Assembly: GCA_020744225.1 (NCBI GenBank)
Contig: JAGMWG010000019.1
Span: 682,001 to 746,000, forward strand
Direction of reading: 5' to 3'
From: Paraphoma chrysanthemicola
Taxonomy: Eukaryota > Ascomycota > Dothideomycetes > Pleosporales > Phaeosphaeriaceae
DNA length: 64,000 nt
Shown: piece after piece, positions 1 to 11,243 of the stretch
Layout: each line of letters begins with the position of its first letter
How positions within the stretch are numbered: the first letter of the stretch is position 1
The notes under the pieces: model-generated
The model's database searches: none
The model's input: only the letters and a program-made list of their open reading frames with translations
Told to the model about the DNA's origin: nothing
Made by a program: the position numbers and the translations under genes

Positions 1-2589
1 CCCATTCCCTCGGCACCACACACGACGCCTTTCAACCGAGACCAACCGCCCGAAAGGAACGCTAGAAGGGATTGGCACACGCTGGCTCCCGGCTAGTCTT
101 GCAGCATCCCATTTACATGGGTAAGCGAAAAACCTTCTTTCACTAGCGACTGAACCCCTGCCTTTTCTTCTGGGATCCCGCCATTGGCTTCGTTGCCTCG
201 TGCTCCACCCCTCTGCCACCATGAGATCAGCGCTCCGCTCCTAGCGACGGCTTTCCGCTGTCTATGTTTGCTCTTTGCCACCGCTCTGTCGGTGCAGCAC
301 CCCACGTTGGTGTGTTTCGGATTACGGGTCGCCTACGCCGTTGTGCCCGCATCACTCATCATGACCGAGCGAGGATCCCGCGCTGTCGGGTCGATGTGTA
401 AGGGATGAATAAGGCAGGCGCGAGATATATGCGAATACATCGCCTGAGTTGCCTCGACCAAGTCCATTACATCCATGGCCTTACTGTGGTCACCGACGCA
501 CTCGATGCTTGAGCAGCGCACCTACTCGCAAGGCCGGCCAGTGATCCTAACACATTTTAGGACCTTGATAGAGTTATTTACAGTTAGAGCGAGGTACATC
601 GATACATGCAACCAGATATCGAAAGCCCTATCTGATCGTTGGCTCCACCGCCATGAGAGCGCAGAGAATCCCAATCATACGATTTCTGCCCAAGGCACGC
701 CGGTCGCGAGCCTCCGCTTAGCTTCTGGTTAACGAGGAACGACGTCGTTGTTTTTACGGTAATCGGACAAGACCAGAACCCTCGGACACCAGACTAGCAC
801 CACCGAATCTTCTTAGGCCCTTCTCTAACGTGGCAATACTACGCTTCCTCCCATCGGTCCCCACGGAGTATTCTCCTAGCAGCCCTAGCATGCATCGGCA
901 TCTCGGCCCATATACATCAGAGGCGCGAATTCACATACCCTCTAGTTCGCGTTCGGGCAGACCAGGAAGTATTTGACCGTGAAACCGTATCATTATCGTG
1001 ACATGGCAATGTTACTTCCTGGGGTTCATGGATCTTCTCGGATGATCGTACATGGCGAAGTCACCATCTACAACTGCATGCTGCACGACAATGCCGATCA
1101 TGTTCCTGTAGCATGGCAATTTGGCGATCTCCTGTCACCCAAGAATAGCGACGGATACGGGTCAATAATGGCCGGTATGGGTCCTGTAACATGGACTGGT
1201 CGCACTAATGATTCCCAGAAGGCACCGACTTAGAACAGAATACGATCTAATAGTCTGTACACACGCCACGGTCATACCTAGCCACACCGTACACTGTACG
1301 TCGCCCACCGGAGTCTACTCACCCCCACCGGAACCACAAGATCCAGTCCAAGGTCTTTGCCTGTTGTCGGTGCGCAACGAAGCGAGTCCGAATGCTGCGC
1401 TATTGTCCTCCAGAATGAGCTGTTTTTTCAGAGCATAATATCTGGTTCAACGTCGGCCTCATGATGCCTTGCGATGCGCATTCGGCCGGGGGGATTAAAT
1501 CGCGCACAAGGGCCTGAACTACTACGGCATTGATTACGTACCTCACTCCCTGGACGAGATTATCACCAGATAGGGTAAAGAACTGTGATGAACGGCTTCT
1601 CCTTGCAGAAAGACGATTGTTTTCAGACACTAGGACGATGAACGCGTAAACAGCAATCAATTGTCAAGCCACGTTATAGATGTAAGGTTTGGCCTCCGAG
1701 ACGAGCACAAGAGCCTGCAGGCTTCGCAACGATCGGACCTTGATTCGAAGCGAACACATGGTCTGAATGAAATAGATGAGAAGACGGGGACGATTCCTCG
1801 AGGATATGGCCTTCGCTCATGCCGTTCACCTTACTCCAATTCCGCGCCCTTCGGAACGCTTTATCGAAGCTCACGGACCTTGTCTGTGTTGCATACAATA
1901 ACCCTATAGCACGATACATGCTAATCCCCGATGACCATCAAGTTGATTTAGGTCCCTATAACACTGTACCACTTGGAGTTATCACCAACGGTCATGGCAG
2001 TCGCCCGGATGAAGCATCAAGGACAGCTGTTAGGCTGCGCCAGCGCGCGACGAACCTACGAAAACACATCACGGATAACTATACCCACGCAAGTGTGGAT
2101 GTTCTTGACAAGCCGTCCTGGATGCGGGGTTGTGCGTAATGGCATGGTGTTCTTCAACGTCAAACGCTAACGGCAGCTGTTCACGGATAATGAGCGAAAC
2201 GTCTTCTCGTCCACAGCGCATTATTGTCAGTTTTTTTTTTACTTAATTTTTATGTTCAATCCTGCGATGTTCTTAAAGTGAAGGTAATGTATTGTGCTGT
2301 GTCTATATGTGTTGTTTGTCAAGCTCGAAATGAAGGAAGTGAAATTTCTTTTCCGGCCCGCTACGTCATGTTCCATGTCTTCAACCCATCGGGCCGAGCC
2401 TCATCTGCCAACCCCACAGTTCAGCGAAGATATACCGAGCACGCAATGGAGGCGAGATTCGCGCAAGAGCAAAGCATTGGAGACGAGCTTGGTGGAGCTT
2501 GAAAAAAAAGTATAAACAAATAATGACAAGCCTCTTGCAACGGTCATCTTCAACATCTGCAATTGAGTTCCTCGTGGTGTTTATTCAGA
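1..2589. other. gene-free left end
   Basis: No supported gene. Short open frames occur on both strands (the longest, at 1819-2139, about 106 codons) but none shows a recognisable motif, a signal peptide, or continuation through a plausible intron. The last few hundred bases are the presumed promoter and leader of the sulfatase gene that begins at 2590. No tRNA, long repeat or transposon end was seen. Confidence 0.5.
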
Positions 2590-4458
2590 ATGACACCCAG
2601 TCAGGCATTGTTGCTGCTCTCTGCGGGCATCAATGCAGTAACGAGCCATGTCTCCAAGCCGAATTTTGTCTTCATCATAACGGATGATCAGGATTTGTTG
2701 TTAGATTCGGTTTCTTACCAACAATCTGTTCAGAAGCACTTTGCTCAGCAAGGGACGTGGTTCAAGAAACACTTTTGCACTGTTTCGCTATGCTGCCCGT
2801 CAAGAGTGTCATTCTTGACTGGCAAGGCTGCACATAACACCAATGTGACAGACGTGACTGCACCTTATGGTAACATTGCCAATACATGTGATCCGGGAAT
2901 TACTGACGGATTCAGGTGGTTATCCAAGGTTCATCGAAGAGGGTTTCAATGACGCCTATCTACCCGTATGGCTCCAGGAAGCCGGATTCAATACATACTA
3001 CACTGGCAAGATGATGAACGGCCACAGCACAACAACGTACAACAATCCTCGCATCAATGGCTGGAATGGATCAGACTTCCTCATCGACCCAGGAACCTAC
3101 GTCTTCTACAACTCCACCATGGTCCGGAACAACGAGACCTACCGCCAACTTCCAGGCGAATACTCGACCGACCTCGTCGCTGCCGCTGCCAACGGCTTCC
3201 TCGACAACGCCATCGCCTCGCACGACGCAACCGGCCGCCCATTCTTCCTAGGCGTCGCACCAATTGCTCCACACTCGGAAACAATCACTAATCCCCGCCC
3301 GGCACGCTTCCTTCCTCCCGTCCCTGCAAAACGCCACGAGAACCTATTCCTAAACGCCACTGTCCCACGCACACCAGGCTTTAACCCCAGCACACCTGGT
3401 ACAGCATCGTACTTCAAAACCTTGCGGCAACTCAATGCGTCCGAGATTGATTACAACGACAACTGGTACCGCAAGCGCCTGCAGTCGCTGCAAGCTGTGG
3501 ACGAGCTGATCGATGGCTTGATCGAGCGTTTGGAAGCGCGACCGGATATCTTGGAAAACACGTATCTGATCTATACGACGGATAACGGGTTTCATATTTC
3601 GCAGCATAGATTGCCACCGGGGAAGAGCTGCGGGATTGAAGAAGATGTGAATATTCCGTTTTTCGTAAGGGGCCCGGGCGTAGGCAAGAATCAGACGGTG
3701 GAGATTCCAACAAGTCATACGGATATTGTGCCGACGCTGTTTGAGTTGGCTGGAATTCCGTTGAGAGAGGATTTGTAAGTTTGCCATGAGAAAGCGTGTG
3801 TTGTGATTACGGACTGACTTTGAATTCTTGCAGTGACGGCGAACCGATTCCAGTTACGGCGGAAATGCAGAAGACGAGTGAGAAGAGCGAGAACATCAAC
3901 ATTGAGTTCTGGAGCACAGAAAGTACCCCCATCTATTTCCAGCTGGAGCTAAAGTACTAATTCTTTGAGTAGTATCTCGTCGAAGGCAACACCTTCTACG
4001 GCATCCCCTCGCTCCCTAACAACACTTACAAAACCGTTCGCGTCATCGGACCCTCCTACGACCTGTCGTACACCGTCTGGTGCACCAATGAGCACGAGCT
4101 GTACGATATCTCGACGGACCCATACCAGGTTACTAACCTCCTCTCGTCTTCATCTTACGCACACGCCGTCAATACCTGGTCTATCCCCCGCCTGCAATCT
4201 CGTCTCGACGCTCTCCTGCTCACCTTGAAGCGCTGCAAAGGCGTCGTATGTACTCGCCCATGGGCGAAATTACATCCCAGCGGGAATGTCAAGAGTTTGG
4301 AAGACGCAATGAACCCGCGCTTCGATCGGTTTTATAAGAAAGAGCAGGTGAAGGTCACGTTCGACGAGTGTGCGTTGGGGCAGATTCTGAGTGTGGAGGG
4401 CGCGTTGGAGCCCGTGGTGTGGAATGAGGAGTGGGATGAGTGGAGTTGGGCAACGTGA
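2590..4458 (+). CDS. secreted arylsulfatase-type sulfatase, possible frame disruption
   Basis: Predicted formylglycine-dependent sulfatase (alkaline-phosphatase fold) that would hydrolyse sulfate esters outside the cell. Proposed exons are 2590-2869, 2916-3774, 3834-3922 and 3973-4458. The start gives a hydrophobic N-terminus (MTPSQALLLLSAG) typical of a signal peptide. The metal-binding TDDQD follows at about residues 30-35. The CCPSR sequence at residues 68-72 is the Cys-x-Pro-Ser-Arg signature whose first Cys becomes formylglycine. Further family motifs are YYTGK, APHS, YTTDNGFH and, near the end, VWCTNEHELYD. Introns 1 and 2 (46 and 59 bp) keep frame. The third (GT at 3923, AG at 3972) leaves a one-base mismatch, because exon 3 ends with one surplus base relative to the conserved downstream frame. 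The locus may therefore be a recent pseudogene, carry a sequence error in the AAA run at 3920-3922, or use a non-canonical donor. Family assignment is secure; intactness is not. Confidence 0.8.
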
Positions 4459-5082
4459 GTGTGGTTCGGTGAAGTATTAGTCTAAAGGTACTCGTGCGAT
4501 TCGGTGGGTTTGAAAAGGAGATGATAAGGAGCTGAGGTCTTCCTTGCTACTAGCCTCGGTGGCGAAGGTAGTTGAAGTGGTGTACGTGTACATACGGTAG
4601 GAACCTTGAAATGTATATAACAAGTTCTATAGATGACACAATTGTGAATATTCATGACTGGAAATGCATCATCTTTTGAAGTAGGAGTCATTCATGTGAA
4701 CCCACGCGTTGAAGTCATGGCCTACATCTCTTCCCGACGCATTTAGCCCGTGATACGTATTGCGCTTGGCTTGGAAAGCATCTTCTGCGAGCAGTCGCAC
4801 TCTCATGCCGAAGTGACCAAGTCGCACTCTTTAAAAGGGTGCGTGCTCATGTACCCCCATATAGCCGCAGAAAAGTATTCTAAGAACATCCAGTCCTTCA
4901 TATTACTACCAAGGACAATCCGGCAAACCGCGAAGACGAATATGAGCGGGTGTGACTGACGGTGACTTGTTCTCTCGGTGCTATCATGAGCTATCCATCA
5001 GCAGGACTTTGAAGACTAGACTCCACGAACCATGTAGCTTATATGTATTACAGGCCCTCGATCGCTGTACACAAGATCATCT
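4459..5082. other. intergenic, convergent 3' ends
   Basis: This 624 bp lies between the convergent sulfatase and F-box-like genes and presumably holds their 3' untranslated regions. No coding motif, RNA gene or repeat was recognised. Confidence 0.5.
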
Positions 5083-6641
5083 TTATGAGATCCGGTTAAA
5101 TTTGTGATACGTATGCCATATCCCATCCCCACTCATGTTTCTCCACCAGTCCTTAACTCGGCGCCCCTTGTCCACCTGGTATGTCATCCCTACATACTCG
5201 TTCCAGATGAAGACGTGATATTCTGGCTCGTGGGTGTCAATTTCCCTCTCTTTGATGAATGCACATCGCCGAAGAGGAAACGTCTTTTCGTGGAATGAGA
5301 AAGGGACCCCGATGCCCAGCTCTGCGGCGAAGATTGCGCGGTCGAATAAGTTGTGGGATGGGGACGGACAACTGTAGTCGAGTATCATCTCCTGTATCTC
5401 CAATGGAAGATCAGATATGGGGTTGTGGATGGGGTATGTCTCCCGATGTATGGCGTTGAGAAGCCAGCGGACACCCATTTGTGATGGTGGGCCGTCGCCA
5501 CGGAAGAAGTCTATCATGGGTGTGCATTTCAGACAACGCTTACCCAGGGTCCATGTCATTCTGAAGCACTGAATCAATCGGATCGAAGTCACGACGTATT
5601 GAATCTCCACGTGTGTCTGACGGTTGTCTAGGGGCGGATAACTATCTCTGTCTTGACGGTGAAGATCATGCTCGCGTTTGGGCATGTATTCTTTCCAAAC
5701 GACATTGCTGAAATGCTCATGCACAAGAGAAATCGCCAAGTCCATGCGCTGTGTTACGATCACTTGGGTCGAGCCAAGGCTGACCGTCGTAACAACATTA
5801 TCAGGCCATGTGCGCCATTTGAGCATATTGTTGTGGTCAGTACGTGTCCTGTAGGTCCAGTTAGGCAAATTAATCGCCGCCACCTTTTGCACTGTGATGT
5901 TCAGTGTGAAGCAGCTTAGGATCCCCATGGCGAGTGGATGCAAGCCATATCGGTCGACTGTGAGCCCGGAACTTCGCCAATTGTGTTCGTAGTCAGCAGC
6001 TAAGCGATAGACGAGGTCGAAGAGGGCATGTGGCACCACGTCCGGAGGAGCAGAGTCCTTCGAACATGCGACCAATGCTTCTGTTGAGTGCAAAGTCGGA
6101 AGCTGCATGGGCACATATGGTTGGAAATTTTTCAGTCGAAGCGCATGTCGTTCTGGCATTGAAAACTGGTACACCAGATGTTGCCCGTCTCGGTCATAGA
6201 AAATGCGGTTTTGGTTGAAATCAACTGTCCACACAAGCGGGCAATCTCCACGTAGAGCGGGATGAGGGAGCTCGTCACTTCCGCAATTCCACCCGTCATT
6301 CCCCTTGTATGACCCGTAGCGAATTGCTTCATAGAGCTCATTATGCGCATCCTCTGCATACATGAGCTCAACACCGTAAACGTGGTGTGCTCAAGGTACG
6401 TGTCGTTACCTTTACTGGGGCGACTCAATATTTGCGTCAGCAGCTCTAGATCATTGCGATCATCTCCGTTCCGCCCAGTGACAAAAGGACTGTTGCTGCG
6501 TGGCACAGTGGAGGTGGCGGGGTGGTCAAACTTCGTGGCACCAGCGCAGAGGAGTACCCATATTCTGTCGTAGTCGAACAAATTATCAACAGGCCCTGCA
6601 AAGACTCGCGCACTGGGAAGGAGCTCCAGCACGCTAGCCAT
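5083..6641 (-). CDS. hypothetical protein with F-box-like motif
   Basis: Unrecognised protein of about 500 residues. Proposed exons on the minus strand are 6641-6410 and 6353-5083, joined across a 56 bp intron (6354-6409) with GTAACG donor and TATGCAG acceptor; the join keeps frame and reads K-EDAHNELYEA. The start is the first ATG of exon 1 (MASVLELLPSARV). The only family-like element is DLPLEIQEMILDY at about residues 395-410, which fits the leucine-rich start of an F-box helix, followed by a segment rich in aromatic residues. An F-box this far toward the C-terminus is unusual, so a role in SCF ubiquitin ligase substrate choice is only a suggestion. No signal peptide or membrane segment is visible. 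It is divergent from the coiled-coil gene at 6960. Confidence 0.6.
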
Positions 6642-6959
6642 AGTGTGCGAGACTGCTTCCGGAAGGCGAGAAATGCATTGGTGAGTTGTAGGTGGCTGGA
6701 TGGTGGCAAGTCTTCACTATCTGGCGCCTAGCAACCGGAAATAAGTATGGCCGGCGGTGTAAACAAACGCCAGCACTCCACCTTAACGACAACGCATCGC
6801 CAAAGCTCAGACCTCTTTGGACTGCGGCCCTCATTCCCAACTGAGTCGGGACGGCATCCCTGGAGCATTGCTCTCGACATTCCACATATTCTTCTCGCAG
6901 CACTCACTGGACCCTGATTCGCGTCAACCAGACAGTCGCACAAGCGACAAACATTCACA
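6642..6959. promoter_or_regulatory. divergent intergenic promoter region
   Basis: This 318 bp separates the divergent start codons at 6641 and 6960 and must carry upstream sequence for both genes. The ATG at 6960 has a good fungal context (CACAATGGC). No specific factor site could be identified with confidence. Confidence 0.45.
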
Positions 6960-9143
6960 ATGGCAACTATGCACCGTTCTCCCGGGCCAGGCCTGACATC
7001 ATTCGCTATTTACGAGGATCCGGAAGACAAAGAGACCTCCTCACCGACCGACAGTATTGAGGAAGACATGTCGTTCAACTCAGAGCTGTCGCTACCAACC
7101 GCAGACGATGCGATACCCAGCATTGAGCTTGACGAAGAACCACAGCCATACAAAAGCTCATACACTTCACGAAGATCGAGCTTGCAGCCACGTCGCTCTT
7201 CGGGTGTAACGCACTACAGCGTCGTCTCAGCCATCCCATCTGAATCCTCGATCGCTACCAAACCCATTCCACAAGCCAATGAGGCAGACGACATCCGATA
7301 CACGCCACGGAAGGAGAGACCAAGGTTTCGCAACCCAGAGTCTGTGCGCGCTATGCAAATGGCCTCTCCACCACTGCTCCCGACCATCGAGACCTCTCAG
7401 GAGCGGCTCAAGGGATCGTACAAGCTGATGACACCAAGTCGCAGTGGCAGATCTGAGACACCTGTGTCAAAGAAGACAAGATCGCGAAGAGGAAGCGTAC
7501 GAGACCAACATAGTCCACGACCTACGCCCACCCCACAGCAAGCTCCATTGGTCTTGCTCCATGTGACCATCCTACCGCCGCAGGTACCATACTCGCACGA
7601 CTTGATGGTCAGGATCATGCCAGAGTGGCTCGTGGAGAACTACAAACTCCTAGACGAGAAGCTGCAAGACATCATACTGATGCGCCGTGGTCTGCTCATT
7701 CCGCATCCGCGAGATGAGTACGACCTGCTGGAAGAGCGGATACTGGAGAGCCTGGAATTGAAGACTCCACGCCTACTGAAGTGTGGACATTTTGTTGCTC
7801 CAGATGAGTACTCAGACGATGAAGATGAAGGCTATGAGGCTAGTGCCGCTGGCGACAGTACGGGGCGAGGCAGTCGCATGAGTGGTGGCACCTTCACCGA
7901 AGAGCAGGAATGGATGGAAAACCCTCTGGCCGATACCAGCATGTGCACCGACTGTAACTGTGAGCTGAAACGGCCCGGGCGTGGCGTGGGCGCAGGCAAA
8001 CGGAGATGGGACATTAAGATCTATGCTGCGAACGGACTGATGAGGGCTGCGGGGTGGACGGCTTGCTGGAACGACATGGAGCGATGCGACGTTGAGATCT
8101 CCCCTTGGATTCCGCTTGAGCTCCGAAAGACACTCGAGAGGCGGGTACAAGAAGAACAGGAAGCAGAGAAGCGGAAGCAAATGTATGCCTTGGAGCTGCA
8201 ACGACAAATTCAAGAATCAACATCAAAGCAGAAGATCGCAGAGGAAGAAGCTGCTGAACGGAAGCGGTTGGAAGAAGTGGAGCTGCAGAAGAGCTTCGAA
8301 GCCGCTGCTGCTGCCCTGCAGCGGAGTGTAGAAGAAAAGGCCGCGGAGAAGAAGAGGTTCGAAGAGGCACTGGAGGAAAAGATTGAGGAGGCTAAAGAAT
8401 CCCTCCGCCTCGAGATCGAAGCTCAGACTCTGGCCGAAGCGAACACCATCGCTGATCGTCTTCGTGCTCTGGAGCAAGCACTGGAGGAATCCAAAGTGTC
8501 CGCATTGACTTCTGAACCCACCTCAGCGACAACTCAACCAACCAAGCAAACGGGACACCTTCGCGCCGCCGACATCCCGCTCGGCACACTCCTGAAGAAC
8601 TACCTACTTATTCTACTTAAGGATCAACGGAACTTCATCATCCTCCTCCTCGGCGCCACCGTCGTGTTTCTGTCGATGAACATGCAAACCGCACCGCAGC
8701 TCGCCAATCTGAGCACACTGCCCGAGACCATGTTGATTGATTCCGTCACAACGATTGCTGTCACCACCACAGCTACTACCACCGCAACATCCTTCTCCAC
8801 ACTCACAGTTACACAGATTCAGACTGCAATTCCCGTGCAGGAAACTGCACTTCCGGAGTCCATCAGCATTCAAGACCCAAGGAGCTTGACGAGAGCAGAG
8901 CCTCTAAATACGCCCACCCCGTCGGCTTCAGCTGAGGATATACCTCTTCAAGAGTCCAGCGTGCAAGCTCCTGCTGCCACACAAGATGTGCAGAAGGTCT
9001 TGCCTGTCCCGACGCTGCAGGAAGAGTCACTCCCCGCTCCTGTGGACGAGATCGTTTCCGCTCTAGACAACGCGATCACGACTGCGAAGCACGCTTGTCG
9101 CCCCGTCAATATCTTCCAACCAGCATTTTCTCCTGCACAGTAG
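6960..9143 (+). CDS. coiled-coil protein with C-terminal membrane segment
   Basis: Single-exon gene for 727 residues; function unknown. Residues 1-190 are Ser/Pro/Thr-rich and look disordered. From about 195 a compact region begins (LLHVTILPP, then MPEWLVENYKLLDEKLQD and RRGLLIPHPRDEYDLLEERI). It includes the cysteine pair CTDCNC near residue 325 and a basic WDIKIYAANGLMRAAGW segment. Residues about 383-513 are a long Glu/Lys/Gln-rich coiled coil. A single hydrophobic segment near 556-576 (FIILLLGATVVFLSM) is followed by about 150 Thr/Ser/Pro-rich residues that could be luminal and O-glycosylated. This layout suggests an internal-membrane protein with a cytosolic N-terminal part. Homologues in other Pezizomycotina are sometimes labelled pathway-specific nitrogen regulator; I see no DNA-binding domain to support that label. 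Confidence 0.8.
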   Translation: MATMHRSPGPGLTSFAIYEDPEDKETSSPTDSIEEDMSFNSELSLPTADDAIPSIELDEEPQPYKSSYTSRRSSLQPRRSSGVTHYSVVSAIPSESSIATKPIPQANEADDIRYTPRKERPRFRNPESVRAMQMASPPLLPTIETSQERLKGSYKLMTPSRSGRSETPVSKKTRSRRGSVRDQHSPRPTPTPQQAPLVLLHVTILPPQVPYSHDLMVRIMPEWLVENYKLLDEKLQDIILMRRGLLIPHPRDEYDLLEERILESLELKTPRLLKCGHFVAPDEYSDDEDEGYEASAAGDSTGRGSRMSGGTFTEEQEWMENPLADTSMCTDCNCELKRPGRGVGAGKRRWDIKIYAANGLMRAAGWTACWNDMERCDVEISPWIPLELRKTLERRVQEEQEAEKRKQMYALELQRQIQESTSKQKIAEEEAAERKRLEEVELQKSFEAAAAALQRSVEEKAAEKKRFEEALEEKIEEAKESLRLEIEAQTLAEANTIADRLRALEQALEESKVSALTSEPTSATTQPTKQTGHLRAADIPLGTLLKNYLLILLKDQRNFIILLLGATVVFLSMNMQTAPQLANLSTLPETMLIDSVTTIAVTTTATTTATSFSTLTVTQIQTAIPVQETALPESISIQDPRSLTRAEPLNTPTPSASAEDIPLQESSVQAPAATQDVQKVLPVPTLQEESLPAPVDEIVSALDNAITTAKHACRPVNIFQPAFSPAQ

Positions 9144-9777
9144 AACATCCCCTTCTACTTTGACATCGTACCCGCTACACCCACTTTTTCTCTTTGTCGA
9201 ATGACACGTACACGAAATTCCCCAGGCGCCTTTTATGGCCGTCATACATATCATGAAGTAATGTATCTACCACCCATTATGCAGCAGGTGCTGGTTTTGG
9301 CTTTGTTAGTTTAGCGTTCGAGCGGTTATTTTGTTACTTGTTTGTGTTTGCGTTTGTTTGCATTGTGTTGGACTTGTTGAGATACCTTACCTGTTGGCGC
9401 AATGGTCGAGAATGAGCGGGCATGAGGATTGAGGGCAAAGAAGGGAGAGAGTAGATAGCTATGAATCAATACCATATCCCGTGTAATGCGGAGGAAACCC
9501 AGATTACCGTGTGATAGACATGGCTTATGTCGCTGTTACACCACTGTTTCGTTCGCTTCGTTGCGGTATTGCAAGTGACCATCCTCATGTTGGCGGGTTT
9601 GAATGGTGGACATGAACTTGGATGCTACTAACCGGTGGGAATAATGACTTCGACGATCAGTTTGGTATCGAGACATAGATATCGCTGCATTAAGCTGCCG
9701 TGTGCCATTATCATAATCATCATGCCCCTCTTCCACCTCCCCGCTCCCTTTCACTCTCCACTCTCATCTCCCGGCGT
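9144..9777. other. intergenic, convergent 3' ends
   Basis: This 634 bp lies between the convergent coiled-coil and Uch37-like genes. It is T/G-rich around 9300-9370 and pyrimidine-rich around 9720-9780, consistent with 3' untranslated sequence. No gene was recognised. Confidence 0.5.
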
Positions 9778-10890
9778 TCAATCCTCTGCCACGACCCCCT
9801 GCTTCCTCGCATCGTCCCTCCGTTTCTTACTCCTCGCCTTGGCCTCCTCGACCCACTTCTCATATGCACCATCTCCCTGCTCCAACTTGGCTTTCACAAC
9901 GCCCTTCAACAGCTCGCTAATAAAGCCGACGAAGTTATGTCTGCGGAGCGAGTTCTCCCACAGCCACGCGGCGCGCTTGTCTTCCTGCTGCTCGAGCTCC
10001 TCCTCGTCGCCAATCTCGCGGGCCCGGATGCGCAAGTCGCGGACGCAGGCCATGAGGTTGAAGCGGATTTCGGTGGCGGGGTAGCGCGCGATGCGGCGTT
10101 GCAGGACGGGGATGATTTTGGCGGGGAAGTCGGTGGGTTTGCATGGGCCGTGGGAGATGGGGGCGGGTTGGAGGCCATCGAGTTCGTAGAGAGTGTTGTT
10201 TATTGACGTATAGCTGCGCATGCATGTGAGTGATGATGATGTGTAAGAAAGGGAGGAGTGGGTGTATAGTAGTAAGAAGGACTTACGCGATGAAGTGGTA
10301 GACATCGTCGTCTTCGGTGGCAGTTCGTTGAGTCTCGTCGATGAAGGGTGAGGAACGGGCGAAGGAGTTGTGCGTCTCGCGGATGAGGTCTGAGTTTGAG
10401 AGGGTTTCGCCGCGTAGCTGTCACGTCTCTCAGTCATCGTTTCCGGCATGTGCAATGTTGCACCAACATACCTCTGGTGGGAACTCCCCAGCGAACTCCT
10501 TGAACTCTTTCAGCTCCTTGCCGATATCGACTTCCGCCTCTCTATTCAGCAGAAGCGACACGATCGCCTGTGTCCCACAAGCATTTTGTATGGTTTGCGC
10601 CGCAAAGAAGAGGTTGTTCGCCGCCTCGTGGTCGTATGTGCCGTCCTTGGGTGTATCGCCTCTTGTCTCGCCCGTGGGATACTTGAATAGAAATATCACG
10701 CCATATATCGTGCCGAGCTGCTGTAGTTCTGACGCCTCGAGCGTGGTAAGCTCTTCGAATTGCACGTCCTTAACGCCGAGTTTCTCGATTAGATATGTGA
10801 AGACGCCCTGTTAACGTCAGTGATGCTGGTTTGCGAGCCGGGGAGCGAACATACGGCATCCGACTCTATTGTATTCCAGCCCCCAGACAT
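9778..10890 (-). CDS. ubiquitin C-terminal hydrolase Uch37/UCHL5 family
   Basis: Peptidase C12 deubiquitinase of the UCH37/Uch2 type, which removes ubiquitin at the 19S proteasome cap via Rpn13. Exons on the minus strand are 10890-10855, 10807-10472, 10417-10287 and 10213-9778 (introns 47, 54 and 73 bp), giving 312 residues, the usual length. The start MSGGWNTIESDA-GVFT matches the conserved N-terminus. Catalytic residues are visible: Gln83 (oxyanion hole), Cys89 in QNACGTQAI, His165 in DDVYHFIAY and Asp180 in LYELDGL. The C-terminal part after about residue 255 (RRHNFVGFISELLKGV, then a KKRRDDARK basic end) corresponds to the UCH37-like extension that binds Rpn13 in other species. All introns keep frame, and nothing suggests loss of function. 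The Pus7 gene lies upstream in the same orientation. Confidence 0.93.
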
Positions 10891-11243
10891 GACTGCGGGA
10901 GGAGGTATGACAGCTTGGATTTGTTTGTGGTGTGTTGTCACTGGCAGCTTTACCTCATCAACAGGCGCCCGCGCCGGAGTTACGGTCGGACCGTGGACCT
11001 CGGAACGATTCCGATCATCGGAATGCTCCACATTGTCGTGATCGCCTCTAGCATCAGGGATAGTTGAAGTGCGTGGTGTTACAAGCCAAGCTTGACTCGT
11101 GTGAGTATCGGGTCGCTTCATCAATCGAATTATGGTGAACGACGCAATATTTGACGCCCCCTGCGGGAAGCAATGTTGGTGAGACTGCTACACAGTGCTG
11201 AGTATTCATGAAATGTCCATGCTTTGGGCATATTGAAGACATC
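10891..11243. promoter_or_regulatory. Uch37 upstream region and Pus7 3' flank
   Basis: This 353 bp lies between two genes on the minus strand. It must contain the promoter of the Uch37 gene (start at 10890) and the 3' end of the pseudouridine synthase transcript. Nothing specific was recognised. Confidence 0.45.
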
